Positions 35,461 to 46,600 of a stretch of DNA of 64,000 nt are shown piece by piece. The notes under the pieces were generated by a model. It worked only from the letters and a program-made list of their open reading frames with translations. It was not told the origin of the DNA and did no database searches. The first letter of the stretch is position 1; every line of letters starts with the position of its first letter. The DNA lies in NCBI GenBank assembly GCA_003116995.1, contig BDSL01000127.1, forward strand, positions 186,001 through 250,000, given 5' to 3'. The position numbers and the translations under genes were made by a program. Origin of the DNA: Yamagishiella unicocca. Its lineage: Eukaryota; Chlorophyta; Chlorophyceae; Chlamydomonadales; Volvocaceae.

Positions 35461-38400
35461 ATGGAGACGGACGCCGCCCCGTCTTCCGATGTCGACGTTC
35501 CCCAGTCGGTTCCCCTCAACGAGGCCCAGGTTTGCAACAACGCCGGCGGCTTCGTTTTCAAGATTGACGACTTTGCCCGCTTGAGGCGCTTCGTCATCCT
35601 TGGCAGCAATGGTGAGTATTCGGTGTGTCCGGACAGGGATGAACCCGCGGCCCCAGGCTAAGCCCTCGCCTCACCCCCTTTCCCAACTCCCTATTCTGCC
35701 CCGCAGCAAATAACTACTACATATCGAACAAGGATATGGAGCTGCAGAATGCTGAGTGCGTGCTGCGGCTGCTGGCGGACGGCCAGGGCGAGCGCATTGT
35801 GGAGGAGGTGCAGCGCATCTCCAGGGAGGGGCGCGCCCCGCGTCAATCGCCAGGTACGCCTCACGGGGCCGGAATTCGGTGGCGTAGTGTTTCACGTTGA
35901 CGATTGCTCAGGCACATTCGTTGCACCGTAGGAGGGCCAGCTAGCGGTGCAGCGATCAATCCCGTACAGGTGTACACAGGCATACATGCGCTCCAGCTGA
36001 TGCACCGCAGACGGGTACCTTCCGCCGTCTTGTTCCTGTACCCATATTCCCTCCCTCCCACCCTCTCTCCCTCCCTCTCTCCAGGGATCTTCGTCCTCGC
36101 CATTTGCGCCCGGCTGGGCGACGCCGCCACCCGGCGCGCCGCCCTTGCGGCCCTCCCTGCCGTCTGCCGCACCGCCTCCACCCTGTTCGAGCTGGTGCAG
36201 CGCTGCAAGGAGCTGGGCGATGTGACCAAGGCGACGAGGCAGGGCGCTGAGGCAGCGGACCCGGTGACCGTCATGGCGTGGCTGGCGCAGGCGGAGAGGG
36301 CCGCCGCTGAGGCCGCCGACGATGATAAGTCCCTCGCGGGGCAAGGCGGCAAGGCCAGCTGGGGCCGAGCCATGCGCCGCGCTGTGGCTCTGTGGTACCT
36401 GGGTAAGGCCCCCGTGGCAGTGGCCTACCAGGCCACCAAGTACAGCCAGCGCAACGGATGGAGCCACGCGGACCTGCTGCGGCTGGCCCACCCGGACCCG
36501 GAGAAGCACGCCGCCAAGCGCCGCAAGCTGCTGGTGGACGCCCCCGGCGCAGCGGCACCAGCAGCGGCTGGCGGTGGTGGTGACGGTGAGGGGGCGGGAC
36601 AGGAGCCGCCGCCGCAGCAGGCGGGCGCTGGTGAGGCGGCATGCGGCGAGGAGTTTGATGCGGAATGGGTGGTCGTGAAGCCGCCGGTGGATGTCGACAT
36701 GGATACTGAGGAAGGGGGAGGCGGTGACGACGGCGCCGCAGCTTCGGAGCAGGGGGCTCTGGCGGCGGCCGTGGCTGCAGCAAATGCAGCGACCGCAGAG
36801 GGCGACACTGCCGCTGTTGAGGCCCAGCGTGTGGCGGACATGAAGGCCATCTTTGACTTCCTGACCCACGGGACGCTGCCAGGCCAGGGGCCGCGGACGG
36901 CGCGCCGCATCAAGGCCAAGCCTCAATGTGGTGACCTGGAGCAGTGCCCGGCAACGGAGGTCGCTTCTGGTGGCGCAACAGCTGGTAACGACAACCCCAC
37001 GCCCGCTGCAGCAGACGCTGCCGCCTCTGCTCCAGCCGCTGACACCCCAACCGCCGCCCCGGCCGACACCGTCTTCGCCGACGCTACCGACGCCAACCCC
37101 GCTGACGCCCCTCCCGCCGATGCCATACTTGCCAACGCCACCGACGCCGGCCCGGCTGACGCCACCCCCGCCGATGCCGTACTTGCCGACGCCGCCGACA
37201 CCGGCCCCACTGACGCCTGCACCACCGACGCCGTACTTGCCGACGCCGCCGATGCCGGCCCCGCTGACACCGCCATCCCCGACGCCGCCCCCGGCGACGC
37301 CGTACTTGCCGTTCTTGCCGACGCCGGCCCCGCTGATGCCGCCCCCGCCGACGCCGTACTTGCCGACGCCACCGACGCCGGCCCCGCTGACACCGCCCCT
37401 GCCGAAGCCGCCCCCAATGACATCGTACTTGCCGACGCCGGCGATGCTGGCCCTGCCGACGCCGAGATCACTGACGCCGCCCCCGCTGACGCCGCCCCCG
37501 CCGACGCCGTACTTGCTGACGCCACCAACGCCGGTCCCGCTGACGCCGCCTCCGCCGACGCCGTACTTGCCGATGCCGCCGACGCCGGCCCCGCTGATGC
37601 AGCATTCACCGACGCCGCCCTCGCCGACGCCATACTTGCCGATGCCGCCGACACCGCCCCCGACGATGCCGTACTTGCCGACACCACCGACGCCGGCCCC
37701 GCCGACGCCGTACTTACCGACGCCACCAACGCCGCCTTCACTGACGCCGCCATCACCGACTCCGCCGATGCCCCCGCCGCCTCCACGGCACCTGCCGCCG
37801 ATGCCGCCGCTGGGATCCTGCTGAGTCCGGTGATGCAATACCTGGTTGACGCGCACCGGCTGCGCAAGGAGATCCGCGCGCCGCCACCGTTGGTGAAGAA
37901 CCCCAAGCGGGGCCGCGGCCGCGTTGCGGTTGAGGATGTGGCTGTGGGCGAGGGGCAGCAGCCGCAGCCGCAGGGCCAGGAGCAGCCCCCGCCGGACCCT
38001 GCCGCCATTGCCGCCCACGCCGCCGCCGAGGCTGAGGCCGTTGAATTGGCGGTTTCCCTTGTACGGCGCCACCGCTTCGGCCACGAGCACGTGGGCGACA
38101 CTGCTCTGCTGCGGTCTCCGGAGGTGTGGTCCGCCTTCCTGGAGGCGGGCATGCCCCTGACATCGATGATTCGCAACCTGGGCCGCATGACACAACTGGG
38201 CGTCATGCAGCGGCCGGACTGCCTGCAGCGGATTACCGCCCGGCTGCAGGACCCGCGGGCGCTGGCGGCAGCCCGGGTGCACCCCATGTCCCTGTTGGAG
38301 GCGCTGTGCACCTACCGCAATGGAGCGGGTGCGCGAGGTGTGGCGCGGTGGGAGGCCGAGCCATCCGTGTGCGCGGCCCTGGAGGCGGCGTTCTACCTGG

Positions 38401-39206
38401 CGTTCAAGAACGTGACCCCCACCGGCAAGCGCTACCTGGCAGGTCTGGACGTGAGCGGCTCCATGTGCTCCCCCTGCGGAGGAATGACCTCGATCAGCTG
38501 CCACGAGGCGACTGCGGCGATGCTGATGTCGGTGGTGCGGTCGGAGCCGTGGCTCAAGACCATGGCCTTCTCGCACGAGCTGGTGCCGATGGAGCTCACG
38601 GTGGGGCCTCGCACGGGGGCGGGGAGGGGCTGGAGTGGACAGGCGGGGGCTTGGGGCTGACTTGGTTGTGTGGTGCCTGCTGTGCTGCGGGAGAGGGTCG
38701 ATGTGCCGCGTGCCAAGCGTTAGACGCAAATGAGGGAGGAAGCTAAAGCGATAGGACAGGGTCAGGTTGTACGCGGTGGCCTTTCCGAGTACATACGTTA
38801 GCTGGCTCCGCACCCCCTGTTGCTGATCTGACCTGCCGCCTTCCTGCCCACCCGCCCGCAGCCCAATGACCGACTGGAGGAGGTTGTGGAGCGGGCCTCG
38901 GCTATCCCCATGGGCGGCACGGACTGCGCCTTGCCCATGCTCTACGCGCTGCAGCAGCGGCTGCCCGTGGACGTGTTCCTGGTGCTCACGGACAACGAGA
39001 CGTGGTTTGGGGGCGTGCACCCGGCAGAGGCACTGCGGAGGTACCGGGACACCATGGGGATGCCGGAGACCAAGCTGGTGGTGATGGCGTTCAGCGGCAA
39101 CCAGTTCAGTATCGCCGACCCGACCGACCCGGGCATGCTGGACGTGGCGGGGCTGGACAGCGCGGTGCCCCGGCTGGTGGCGGACTTCGTGTGCGGGAGG
39201 CTGTGA
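35461..39206 (+). CDS. Ro60/TROVE RNA-binding protein with large repeat insertion
   Basis: Ro60 forms a ring that holds misfolded non-coding RNA ends and Y RNAs. Exons are 35461-35611, 35707-35853, 36085-38600 and 38862-39206, all in phase, giving 1052 residues, about twice the ~540 of animal Ro60. The N-terminal TROVE hallmarks are NNAGGFVFKIDDFARLRRF and ELQNAECVLRLLADGQGERI. The ring continues as RTASTLFELVQRCKELG and GWSHADLLRLAHPDPEKH. A Gly/Ala/Glu-rich loop (~251-351) and an Ala/Asp/Pro repeat (~412-673) are then inserted. TROVE sequence resumes at LVDAHRLRKEI and SMIRNLGRMTQLGVM. The von Willebrand A domain has an intact MIDAS (DVSGSMCSP, ~886) and IPMGGTDCALPMLYAL, VFLVLTDNETW. The ATG is the first in frame and starts just before the TROVE domain. 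Confidence 0.96.
37020..37806 (+). repeat. Coding repeat (DAVLADATDAGPADA-type) inside Ro60
   Basis: The third Ro60 exon contains roughly 15-20 degenerate units of about 15-20 residues built on PADAVLADATDAGPADA. At the DNA level these are GC-rich units with GACGCCGTACTTGCCGAC as the most constant part. All units stay in frame, so the protein gains a ~260-residue acidic Ala-rich segment. The opposite strand of this repeat is also open, giving a long Gly/Val-rich shadow frame. Confidence 0.93.
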
Positions 39207-40040
39207 GGCGGTGAGCAGGACGAAGCCGACAGGCAGCGGCAGGGGCCGAATAAGAGGGAGGAGAGGGGAGGGTACAGGAGCGGATTGTAGGTATTGTGGC
39301 GGCAGTCGCAGAACTAAAGGAGAATTGAAAGCGCGGCGGTTTGAAGACGTGCTGAGGAGCGCTCAAAGTTTGAGCTTGTAGGATTACGTAGCAATGCCGT
39401 ACTTGTACTTAGGAGCGGCAGGAGAGAAGCGACTACAGCTTCTAAGTTAGGTTATTTACGGCAGCCGTACGGCTTGCCTCATTGACCCGGTCACCGGGTC
39501 TGTTTAGTACTTAATCGTTGCTTGCTGCTCAATAGTTCGGCATTCTGCCTTCACTATTGGAGCTTTTCTTGCTCTCTACTTCCCCCCGCCAGCCCTATTG
39601 TTCCCGCGTCTACCCCCGCCAACCAGCAGGTTGGTTCCGCCCGGGAGCGACAGTGGAGCAGGCGCCCTAAGGAGAACAGCGATGATAAGCGCGGAGTTTC
39701 AGCGTTACTAGCACGGCCTTAAGATGGCCCTGAGCGCGCTATGTGTTTCCCGTGGGTCATGTCGATACCCGGTGGAGAAGATGTGTCGTGCCGCTGGCAC
39801 GTTTCTTTGGGTTTACCCTTTCGGGGGATTGTCAAGGCGCTTCGGGCGCGGCGTGTTAGGTGCTTCGTGCCGCGTGTTGTCTCTTCGGCCGTGCCGGTGT
39901 GGCCGCGCTGGACTGCGCTTTCGAGCGCTCGGTTTTTCCCGCGCTTTCGGGCGCCTTTCCGTGCTTTGCACGGACCGCGCCAGAGGGCGCTGGTCCGTTT
40001 TTTGTTTACGTGTGCTGTCGCGAGAGCGTCTATCCAGCTC

Positions 40041-40169
40041 CTGCAGTAGTGTAGGGCCCATCGCAGCGCAGTCACCGTTTTGCTGACTCCAGCATGCCGC
40101 TCCTTAGGTCACGACAACCCCTGTTTGCGGTGTTAGGCAAGCCGGTTAAACGGCGATAGTACATAATTG
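40041..40169 (+). repeat. 129-bp dispersed repeat, copy 1
   Basis: This segment, from CTGCAGTAGTG to ACATAATTG, is about 90% identical to 56871-56999, with small indels. It includes the shared block CGACAACCCCTGT and GTTAGGCAAGCCGGTTAAAC. It lies in intergenic DNA. Confidence 0.9.
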
Positions 40170-40251
40170 CCCTTAAAACGGAGCGATCGTAGTAGATATC
40201 GCAATGTTCGCTAGCGGAATGCTAATGCCGCCAATGCTAATGCCGCCCGCC

Positions 40252-40310
40252 GGTTACAGTGGGTTCCAGACCAAGCAAAAGGTAGAATCATCGGGCACAT
40301 CGCTTATTGT
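40252..40310 (+). repeat. GGTTCCAGACCAAA-family dispersed repeat, copy 1
   Basis: It shares GTTACAGTGGGTTCCAGACC and ATCGGGCACATCGC with six copies located inside introns of the exon-array gene. This is the only copy outside that gene. Confidence 0.85.
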
Positions 40311-41073
40311 TGTTCGGCTTGCGGGTTGGCTTATTACGTTGTCCCAAGTTAAGACCATACGCCCATACCAGGAGCTGTGTTGCCTCCCTGCTTATAGTGT
40401 GTATTGTCAGTTGTGTTAGTTGCCGCCATTGTCGCCTGGTCTTCGTGCAGGCCATGCGGCACCCTGCTGATTGAGCATAACTAAGCGTGCTGATCGCGTG
40501 CGCAAAAACGACAGTGTTTGTTGCCTTGGTGCAACGTTGTTGTAACGGTTAACGTGCGTGTTGCCGGATCTCAGGGGCAGTCATTTCTGTCTCCTGCACT
40601 TCGCATTTGCATCTGTGCGTATTGCCGTAGCTACATTCACACAACCGTCACCTCTTCCCCTTCGTTCTCCTTTCGCCCTCGGACGTTGTCCTCTTTTGCT
40701 GTAAAGAGAAGCTAGGTACTTGGAATAGCGCTGCCGTGCGATATGCAGTGGCCTTGGAAACGCGACAGCTCACTTCCTTAGGGTGCCATGGCGGTAATGA
40801 AGCGGCTGTGAAATTACACCTGTTGGCATACAGCTCCCCCTTGGGCTGCAACGTGCGCTTCTAGAGGTATAAGGTAGCCGGGAGGGCAGTCTCCCCCCCT
40901 CTCCGTAAGGCCAATTAGGAAGCTCAATGACCAGCGTAGTCAAGCTTCGTGTAAGAAAAAGGAATAAAAACAATAGAAACCTAAAGCACATAATGCGAAT
41001 ACATACAAAGGCACATGCGTACTTGGACCTTTTTACCGACAAGCCGCCGTCAGAATAGCTCTACGCACGACCG

Positions 41074-41674
41074 CCGTGACACCCCTATGTACTGGGACTC
41101 CTCCCTGGAGTCACAAACGGTCACAGTAACAAAATCATGTCCGCAATCATGCACGAAGCTGTGCTTTAGAAAGGACGTATATGCTTACTGTATACCTCGT
41201 AGGTAACGCGACGCCTATGCCGATTGCAGCCTGGCCGTTCAGCTTAGCGCTACGCACCCTATTGCGCATACCTCCGTCTTTACCAAAATTCGTTGCGAGA
41301 GCCATTCAGTGGAGCAGCTGTTAAGGAGAGTCATTCCCAAGTGCAGTAAAGGTTCCCATGCGCCAAGCCATTCACCGTCGACGTTCATTAGCGCTGCAAT
41401 TGCCGCGCTGCGATCTCTAATTTGTGTATATTATTCTCTACGGAGGATCGCATAGAGGCGATAGAGGCGATATATCAACAACGGAGCGGTGACAAAGGCG
41501 ATAGGCCAACAACAAGCCGCATATGTTTATGGTTCGCGGCCACACCTTTAGCTGTAACCTACAACAGCTTTACATAGAAGTGACGTCTAGCGGCGGAGCA
41601 TAATATCCGCGTTTTTTCTTACTGTGACCGTTTGTGACTCCAGGGAGGATTCACAGCACACAGGGGTGTCACGG
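41074..41674. mobile_element. 601-bp element with 56-bp terminal inverted repeats
   Basis: The left end 41074-41129 and the right end 41619-41674 are inverted copies matching at 52 of 56 positions. Both begin CCGTGACACCCCT and end ACAAACGGTCACAGTAA. The 489-base interior encodes nothing recognisable and contains short GATAGAGGC-like direct repeats. Size and structure fit a non-autonomous DNA transposon (MITE-like). No clear target-site duplication flanks it (ACGACCG left, AAGGTTT right), so a chance or rearranged inverted repeat is not excluded. Confidence 0.65.
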
Positions 41675-43643
41675 AAGGTTTGCCGTACATGAAGATCCTT
41701 TTCAAGCAGGTCCTCTATCCCAATGAGCGTACGACACGTACGAAGGCGTCTAAGTCGAGAACATGCGGCGTTTTAGTTATCGACACATAGATGTCAAAGA
41801 CGGGAACCGTCTTCTTCGTGAAGCAGATGATCGTGTATTTATTTTCGGTTTAGTATGCGTGGATGGAAGGGCGTGTGGAGGATGGGTTCGCGCGCTGTCC
41901 GGGACTTGACGACTGGCCTTGGCGTACCTGCTGGGTTGCTGGGTTGTGATTCTTGTGCGTGGGGAACCCGCGCGCTGTTCTGCATACCGGTAGGCTCCAT
42001 CTGGTCCTGGGGCCGTTAGTGCTGGCTTGACCTTTCCAGAGCAGTAGCATGCAGCGCCACCGGAAATGCCAACATAGCAGTAACGCCAGCATTATACTAC
42101 GCAATTCGTCGCCTATGGGTGGGGGGAGCTTTCTTGGGCTGCCGGCGCCGGCCCGGTGTCCCCTCGCCTGCACCACTTCTGGAATTGCCCCCTTGCTCGT
42201 GCAATGTTCGGTTTTTCTGCCGGTCTATCTTGTCGGGGGCGAGGTGTCTTGGCCGCGGCGAGCGAGGTCCCTGTGCCTTCGGTGCGTTTCGGGGTGTCTG
42301 CTCAGGTGTGCTGGTGTTGCTGTGGTCCCCCTGCTTGGGTTAGGCCCGGCTTGCGTCTCTAAAGTCCAGGACATGGCCCCCGCCCCTTCTTGTCCTGGGT
42401 AAACCGGGTTTGAGGTCACCTAAACACTTCATTTGTTGTGTCGTAAGGTATCTTAGGTCCCCAGCCTGTATCGTGAGGCGGCGTACCAGCGTAGCGCATT
42501 CGCGCGGTTTTCTCAGCTGGCGCTGTCTCGCATGGCCCCCCGTCTGCTACCATACTTTTACAGCCAACCCAATTTGGTACCATGGACATGGTGCTATTCC
42601 TCTTGCGTTGTAGGGCAGTGTGAGTTGCGCTCGTGTGGCCCACCTGCTCTAAAAAACGCCCGTTAGAGGGATCCCTTGATAAGCATCTGCCAGGTGGCAA
42701 TCCTGTCCGTTCGCGACTGCTATTTCCCGGTCCATTTGCGATCTTTTTGCGCGCAGCTTCCCAGCCCCCGCTGTAAATTTCGTGTACTGGGGACTTTTAT
42801 TCTGCTCCCGGCCGAGCGGAAATGCGGCCCGTCTCAGCTGTTTCTCCGGCCACTACATTTCGGCATCGGCGGTAGAATGTACGGGCTCGGTGCTCGTGCA
42901 GCACGGTCCCGGCCCTCACGACATACGATCTCGGCTTTTTTCAGCAGGGAATGGCATGTCGAGCATCCTCCGCGATGCCTCCCGACGCTCGCTTGTAATT
43001 TTGCCATTTAGAAGTCTCTGTCCTGTAATCGGTCATTTGGCTCTGCGTTCCGTCTGTGCTGCTCGTCCGACTCGTGTACACACGCTAAAATCGGCATCGG
43101 CGGTAGTTCTATACAGACTCGGATGGGGAAAATCTCGCTACAATGGTCTGCTTAATGACACAATTTCGTAAGCAGAAAGTAGCCAGCAAAGTTATATGCT
43201 GCTTTGCGCTCCCTCCTTATGCATGTGAGTTGCGACTCATAGCTGACTGCCAACATTCGCATCTTCGCCGAGGGCGCTGGGATGCTTTATTAAACTAGGA
43301 GCTCACGGCAGGAGGCGTTGCTTGGGCGCGAGGCCCACATACGCTGCGTACTACGCTTGGTGGGCGCCTGCCATGTATGTATTCTGCGGCGCGAGCGCGC
43401 GAGCGACTTGCCCTGACTGCACTGACTGCACTGAATTCATCTAGAGGTAGCAGTTCCATTACCTTATTTTGCTACGGGATGTTTGATGTTGCTCTCCGCA
43501 GTGCGTCATGCTCCATGGACTTAAGTCGAGGAACACGTTAACCAGCTGCAATACCTTTTGCAAAGCAACTTAATTTGTTAGAGGTTGATGTTACTGTTTA
43601 CCCAAGATACAGCTCGATACCTGTAATCTCCTAAGCGGTGCAC

Positions 43644-46600
43644 ATGGCCCAGCCCCTCGAGGATGACGAGGTCTATGAGGCGTACGTACGCCTTGGCAGC
43701 GCGAGTCCCGCAAACGGGCTGCGTAGTATTCCAAGGAACGAGCTGGACTATATTGTAAAGCTGGCTGGCTACCGCATCGTGTCGTCAGAAAGCGGAGCGC
43801 AGACGGACAGATATGTCTTATCTGCAATCGATGCGGGTGTGCAGCCTGCTGCCGGGAGCGAAGTGAACAAGCTCGAGGTGCAACCCACGTCGTGGGTAAT
43901 ACAGACGCACGGCAACAAAAAAGGTCTTACCGCGTTGATTGAACGCTTCAAGAAGGTCCTGAATGACCTCGGCATGACGTTTCAGCATTTCAACTACAGC
44001 GGAGACATCCGACGGATGGAGGTGAGTGCTTTGGCGGAATGAGCTCTGCTTGATTCCAGAATGGATACCACGAAAGGCCACGCAAGGGATCCAAGTGTGT
44101 TCACCTACTTTCCCACATCGAGTTGTTGTAATTGTAGTTGTCTAGTGTATGGATCTACTGTTCCAAATGTATGTGTGAAAAAGGAATTTCCCCCGCAAAA
44201 CACCTTAGATGTATTTGAGTTGACCATTATCAATGTCCTTCATATAGGCTTATCTTCGTTTGGCCCTGTCCCATCCCACCTAACGAAGTGGCCTAACGGC
44301 ACGGCCTCCATTACCGCCGTCGGTTCTTCCCTTGCCGCATCCTTTTCCGCAGAGACTCAGAGCGGAGAGGGAGAAACTTAAGGAAACAGCGATTCAGCTA
44401 CGCCAGGCTTTAATCTTGAAGATTATCAATTTGACGACGTTTTCTCGCGATTGCGTCGTATCATCGTACAGCAACACGCACAAGGACAAATATGCTCTGT
44501 CTACGGCCGATTTGGGTCTCCTGTTTAAGCACAGGCAGCGGGTCGAGTCGTACACGTCGTTGCGTGGCAGCACACGCCTGTGGGGCTGGTACCTCCGCAT
44601 CTTGGAGATTATGATCGAGCTCGGCCTGGCGGAAGTGCCCCAAAACCCGGACGACATCAACCCAAGCATCTTCCCGGACGCAGACCCAAACATAGACCAC
44701 AGCAAGGTATGTACGAGCGAGCAAAGCGTTGCTTTATGCATGCGTATTCTTAACAGTAGGGTACATACGTACGTACGTTTGCTCGTTTGCGGTGTGCATG
44801 TGATCTGCCACGGTCAGAGACAGCGCACCTGGAAGCCAGCATGTCGCTTGCAATTACACATATCTGGCGTTTTCGATTGCAAGCGGTGTTTCCCATTCTA
44901 CAAAATGTCGATCGCAACTGCACAATTCATTCCCGGCGGAGGCGCCGCGGGGGGTGGGCAGAGATGAGGGCAAGTCGCGCCGTATTTCTACATTTGATTA
45001 TTTAGCAGCTTCTGGTGTGGAATGAAGGGCGGGCAACCCTGCTGGCTCCTTTCTCTAGTTTTGACGCCAATGGACGCAAATGTGTGTGCCCCTCCCCCCG
45101 CACGAATTTTCTTGTGCTCTCAGATTCTCCCCCTGGAAGGGGAGTTGGATGGTCTACAGAGGCAGATACGTGGACTGCTGGTGCGTGATAAAGCGACGGG
45201 GCCGAAATTCAGGATGAATAACCCTGCTGTGCGCTTTTGCAATCGATGCATCTCCACTGCCCTAGCTGCTTGCTACCACCACGGGAGCGAAGCGAGCTTC
45301 GCAGATCGCCTTCATCTTCTATGTCCACATGGCGCGCATGCATACGTACGCAAATAAAGCACCGGGATCTTGCGTGGGTTCGCTGCAGCTTCAACGTGCG
45401 GTGTGGCACTTACTTTGCACAGCGAATACCGGTGCGCAGCTAATAACCAGTCTGCGATGTCCGCCCTTACCTACGCCAAGTACTTCCATACGCCGGACAT
45501 CATTAGCTACCTGCTGTGCGTTCTGGTTGCGAAATAGGACGTCGTTTACGGAGGCAGGATGGGAGGAAGACTCGACAGCGCGCAGCTACTAACGCGATTG
45601 TGCGCAGCAATATCGTGCACTTTACGCCATTAAGGCATAACGTCAAGTTGGACCTTCGGCGACTATGAAGAGGGGCCTAGAGGGCTGATTCGAAGGCGAC
45701 TTACTTGACCAATCACCACATACGCACGTGCCGTAACATTTTGCTTGACTGACAGAGCTAGCGGTTGCAGCGTGAGGCAAAAAGCAGGATACGAGCAGCG
45801 TACGAGCCTGCATCCATGGCTACCACTACTAGATAGACCCCCCGGTCTGCCCCATCGAGCGTTCACCTCAACACAACGTCAGCTACGTACTGTGGCGGCC
45901 ATCCTTGATGCTCATTGAGCCTTGCTTCCGCTTCACCGACATACCCGCCCATCAGCAAGTAGTACTACCTAGGCGTTACAGCCGCTTATTACATGGTACT
46001 GTTCCCTCCGCCGTCGCCGTGCGTTCCCCCCTTCCGCAGAAAGAGAAGGAGGAGAAGGAGCGAGCCGTTGAATTGCGTACTTCCTCGATCGCGAAGGTGA
46101 TCAAGTTGGTAGCCAGTTCTCGTGACGACTGCGTTGTACCGTCGTACAATGATACGCACATGGACATGTATGCCTTGTCAGCGAGCGACTTGGAGGCCGT
46201 GTTTAAGGACAGGCCGAATGTCAAGGAGGCGAAGGCGCCGACGTCGTTGCGTGGCAGCCCGCAGCTGTGGACCTGGTACGCACGCATCTTGATGCTTGTG
46301 GAAGGTATCGGCCTCAAGGATACCGAGGCTGACATCAGTCTCGACTTCGATGCGAGCATCTTCCGAGAGCCAGACGAGGACGACCTAGACCCCGGCAAGG
46401 TTTGTGCAAACAATATGCGTGGCTTTATGCGCGCATAATCGTGGGCACGGCATATGTGGATAATCTTCAACAAATCGTTAAACAGTTACCACTGGTCCAT
46501 CCGTTAGTTGAGCAGATCGTACACCGTCGCGGTGGCTTGCCTACCTTTGTTACGGTGCGGTTGGGTTTTTGTCTCTTTCGTCTCCTTCAGTGTCAGGCGA

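Larger units (their letters stand above)
39207..43643. other. Repeat-bearing intergenic region, 4.4 kb
   Basis: Between Ro60 and the exon-array gene I see no host gene. The region holds a copy of a 129-bp dispersed repeat (40041-40169), a copy of the GGTTCCAGACCAAA family (40252-40310), a 601-bp element with 56-bp inverted ends (41074-41674), and a 15-bp direct repeat TCGGCATCGGCGGTA (near 42859 and 43091). At 39719-40086 overlapping open frames on both strands suggest old transposon sequence, but no domain can be named. The last few hundred bases should contain the promoter of the next gene. Confidence 0.55.

Noticed and set aside
36923..38311. Further long Ala/Ser-rich frame opposite Ro60
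   Set aside because: Same cause: a GC-rich in-frame repeat is free of stop codons in several frames.
35892..39020. Open frame of 1042 codons on the minus strand
   Set aside because: It lies exactly opposite the Ro60 exons. Its Gly/Val/Tyr repeats are the complement of the in-frame Ro60 coding repeat, while the plus strand has clear TROVE and MIDAS motifs.
39719..40086. Overlapping open frames on both strands that could be a transposon gene
   Set aside because: No domain or motif could be recognised and the frames are open in three ways, as expected by chance in GC-rich DNA. It is only noted as possible old repeat sequence.
42119..42343. Hydrophobic Cys-rich frame of 74 codons
   Set aside because: It is short, overlaps other frames of similar length, and has no promoter, splice or family support.
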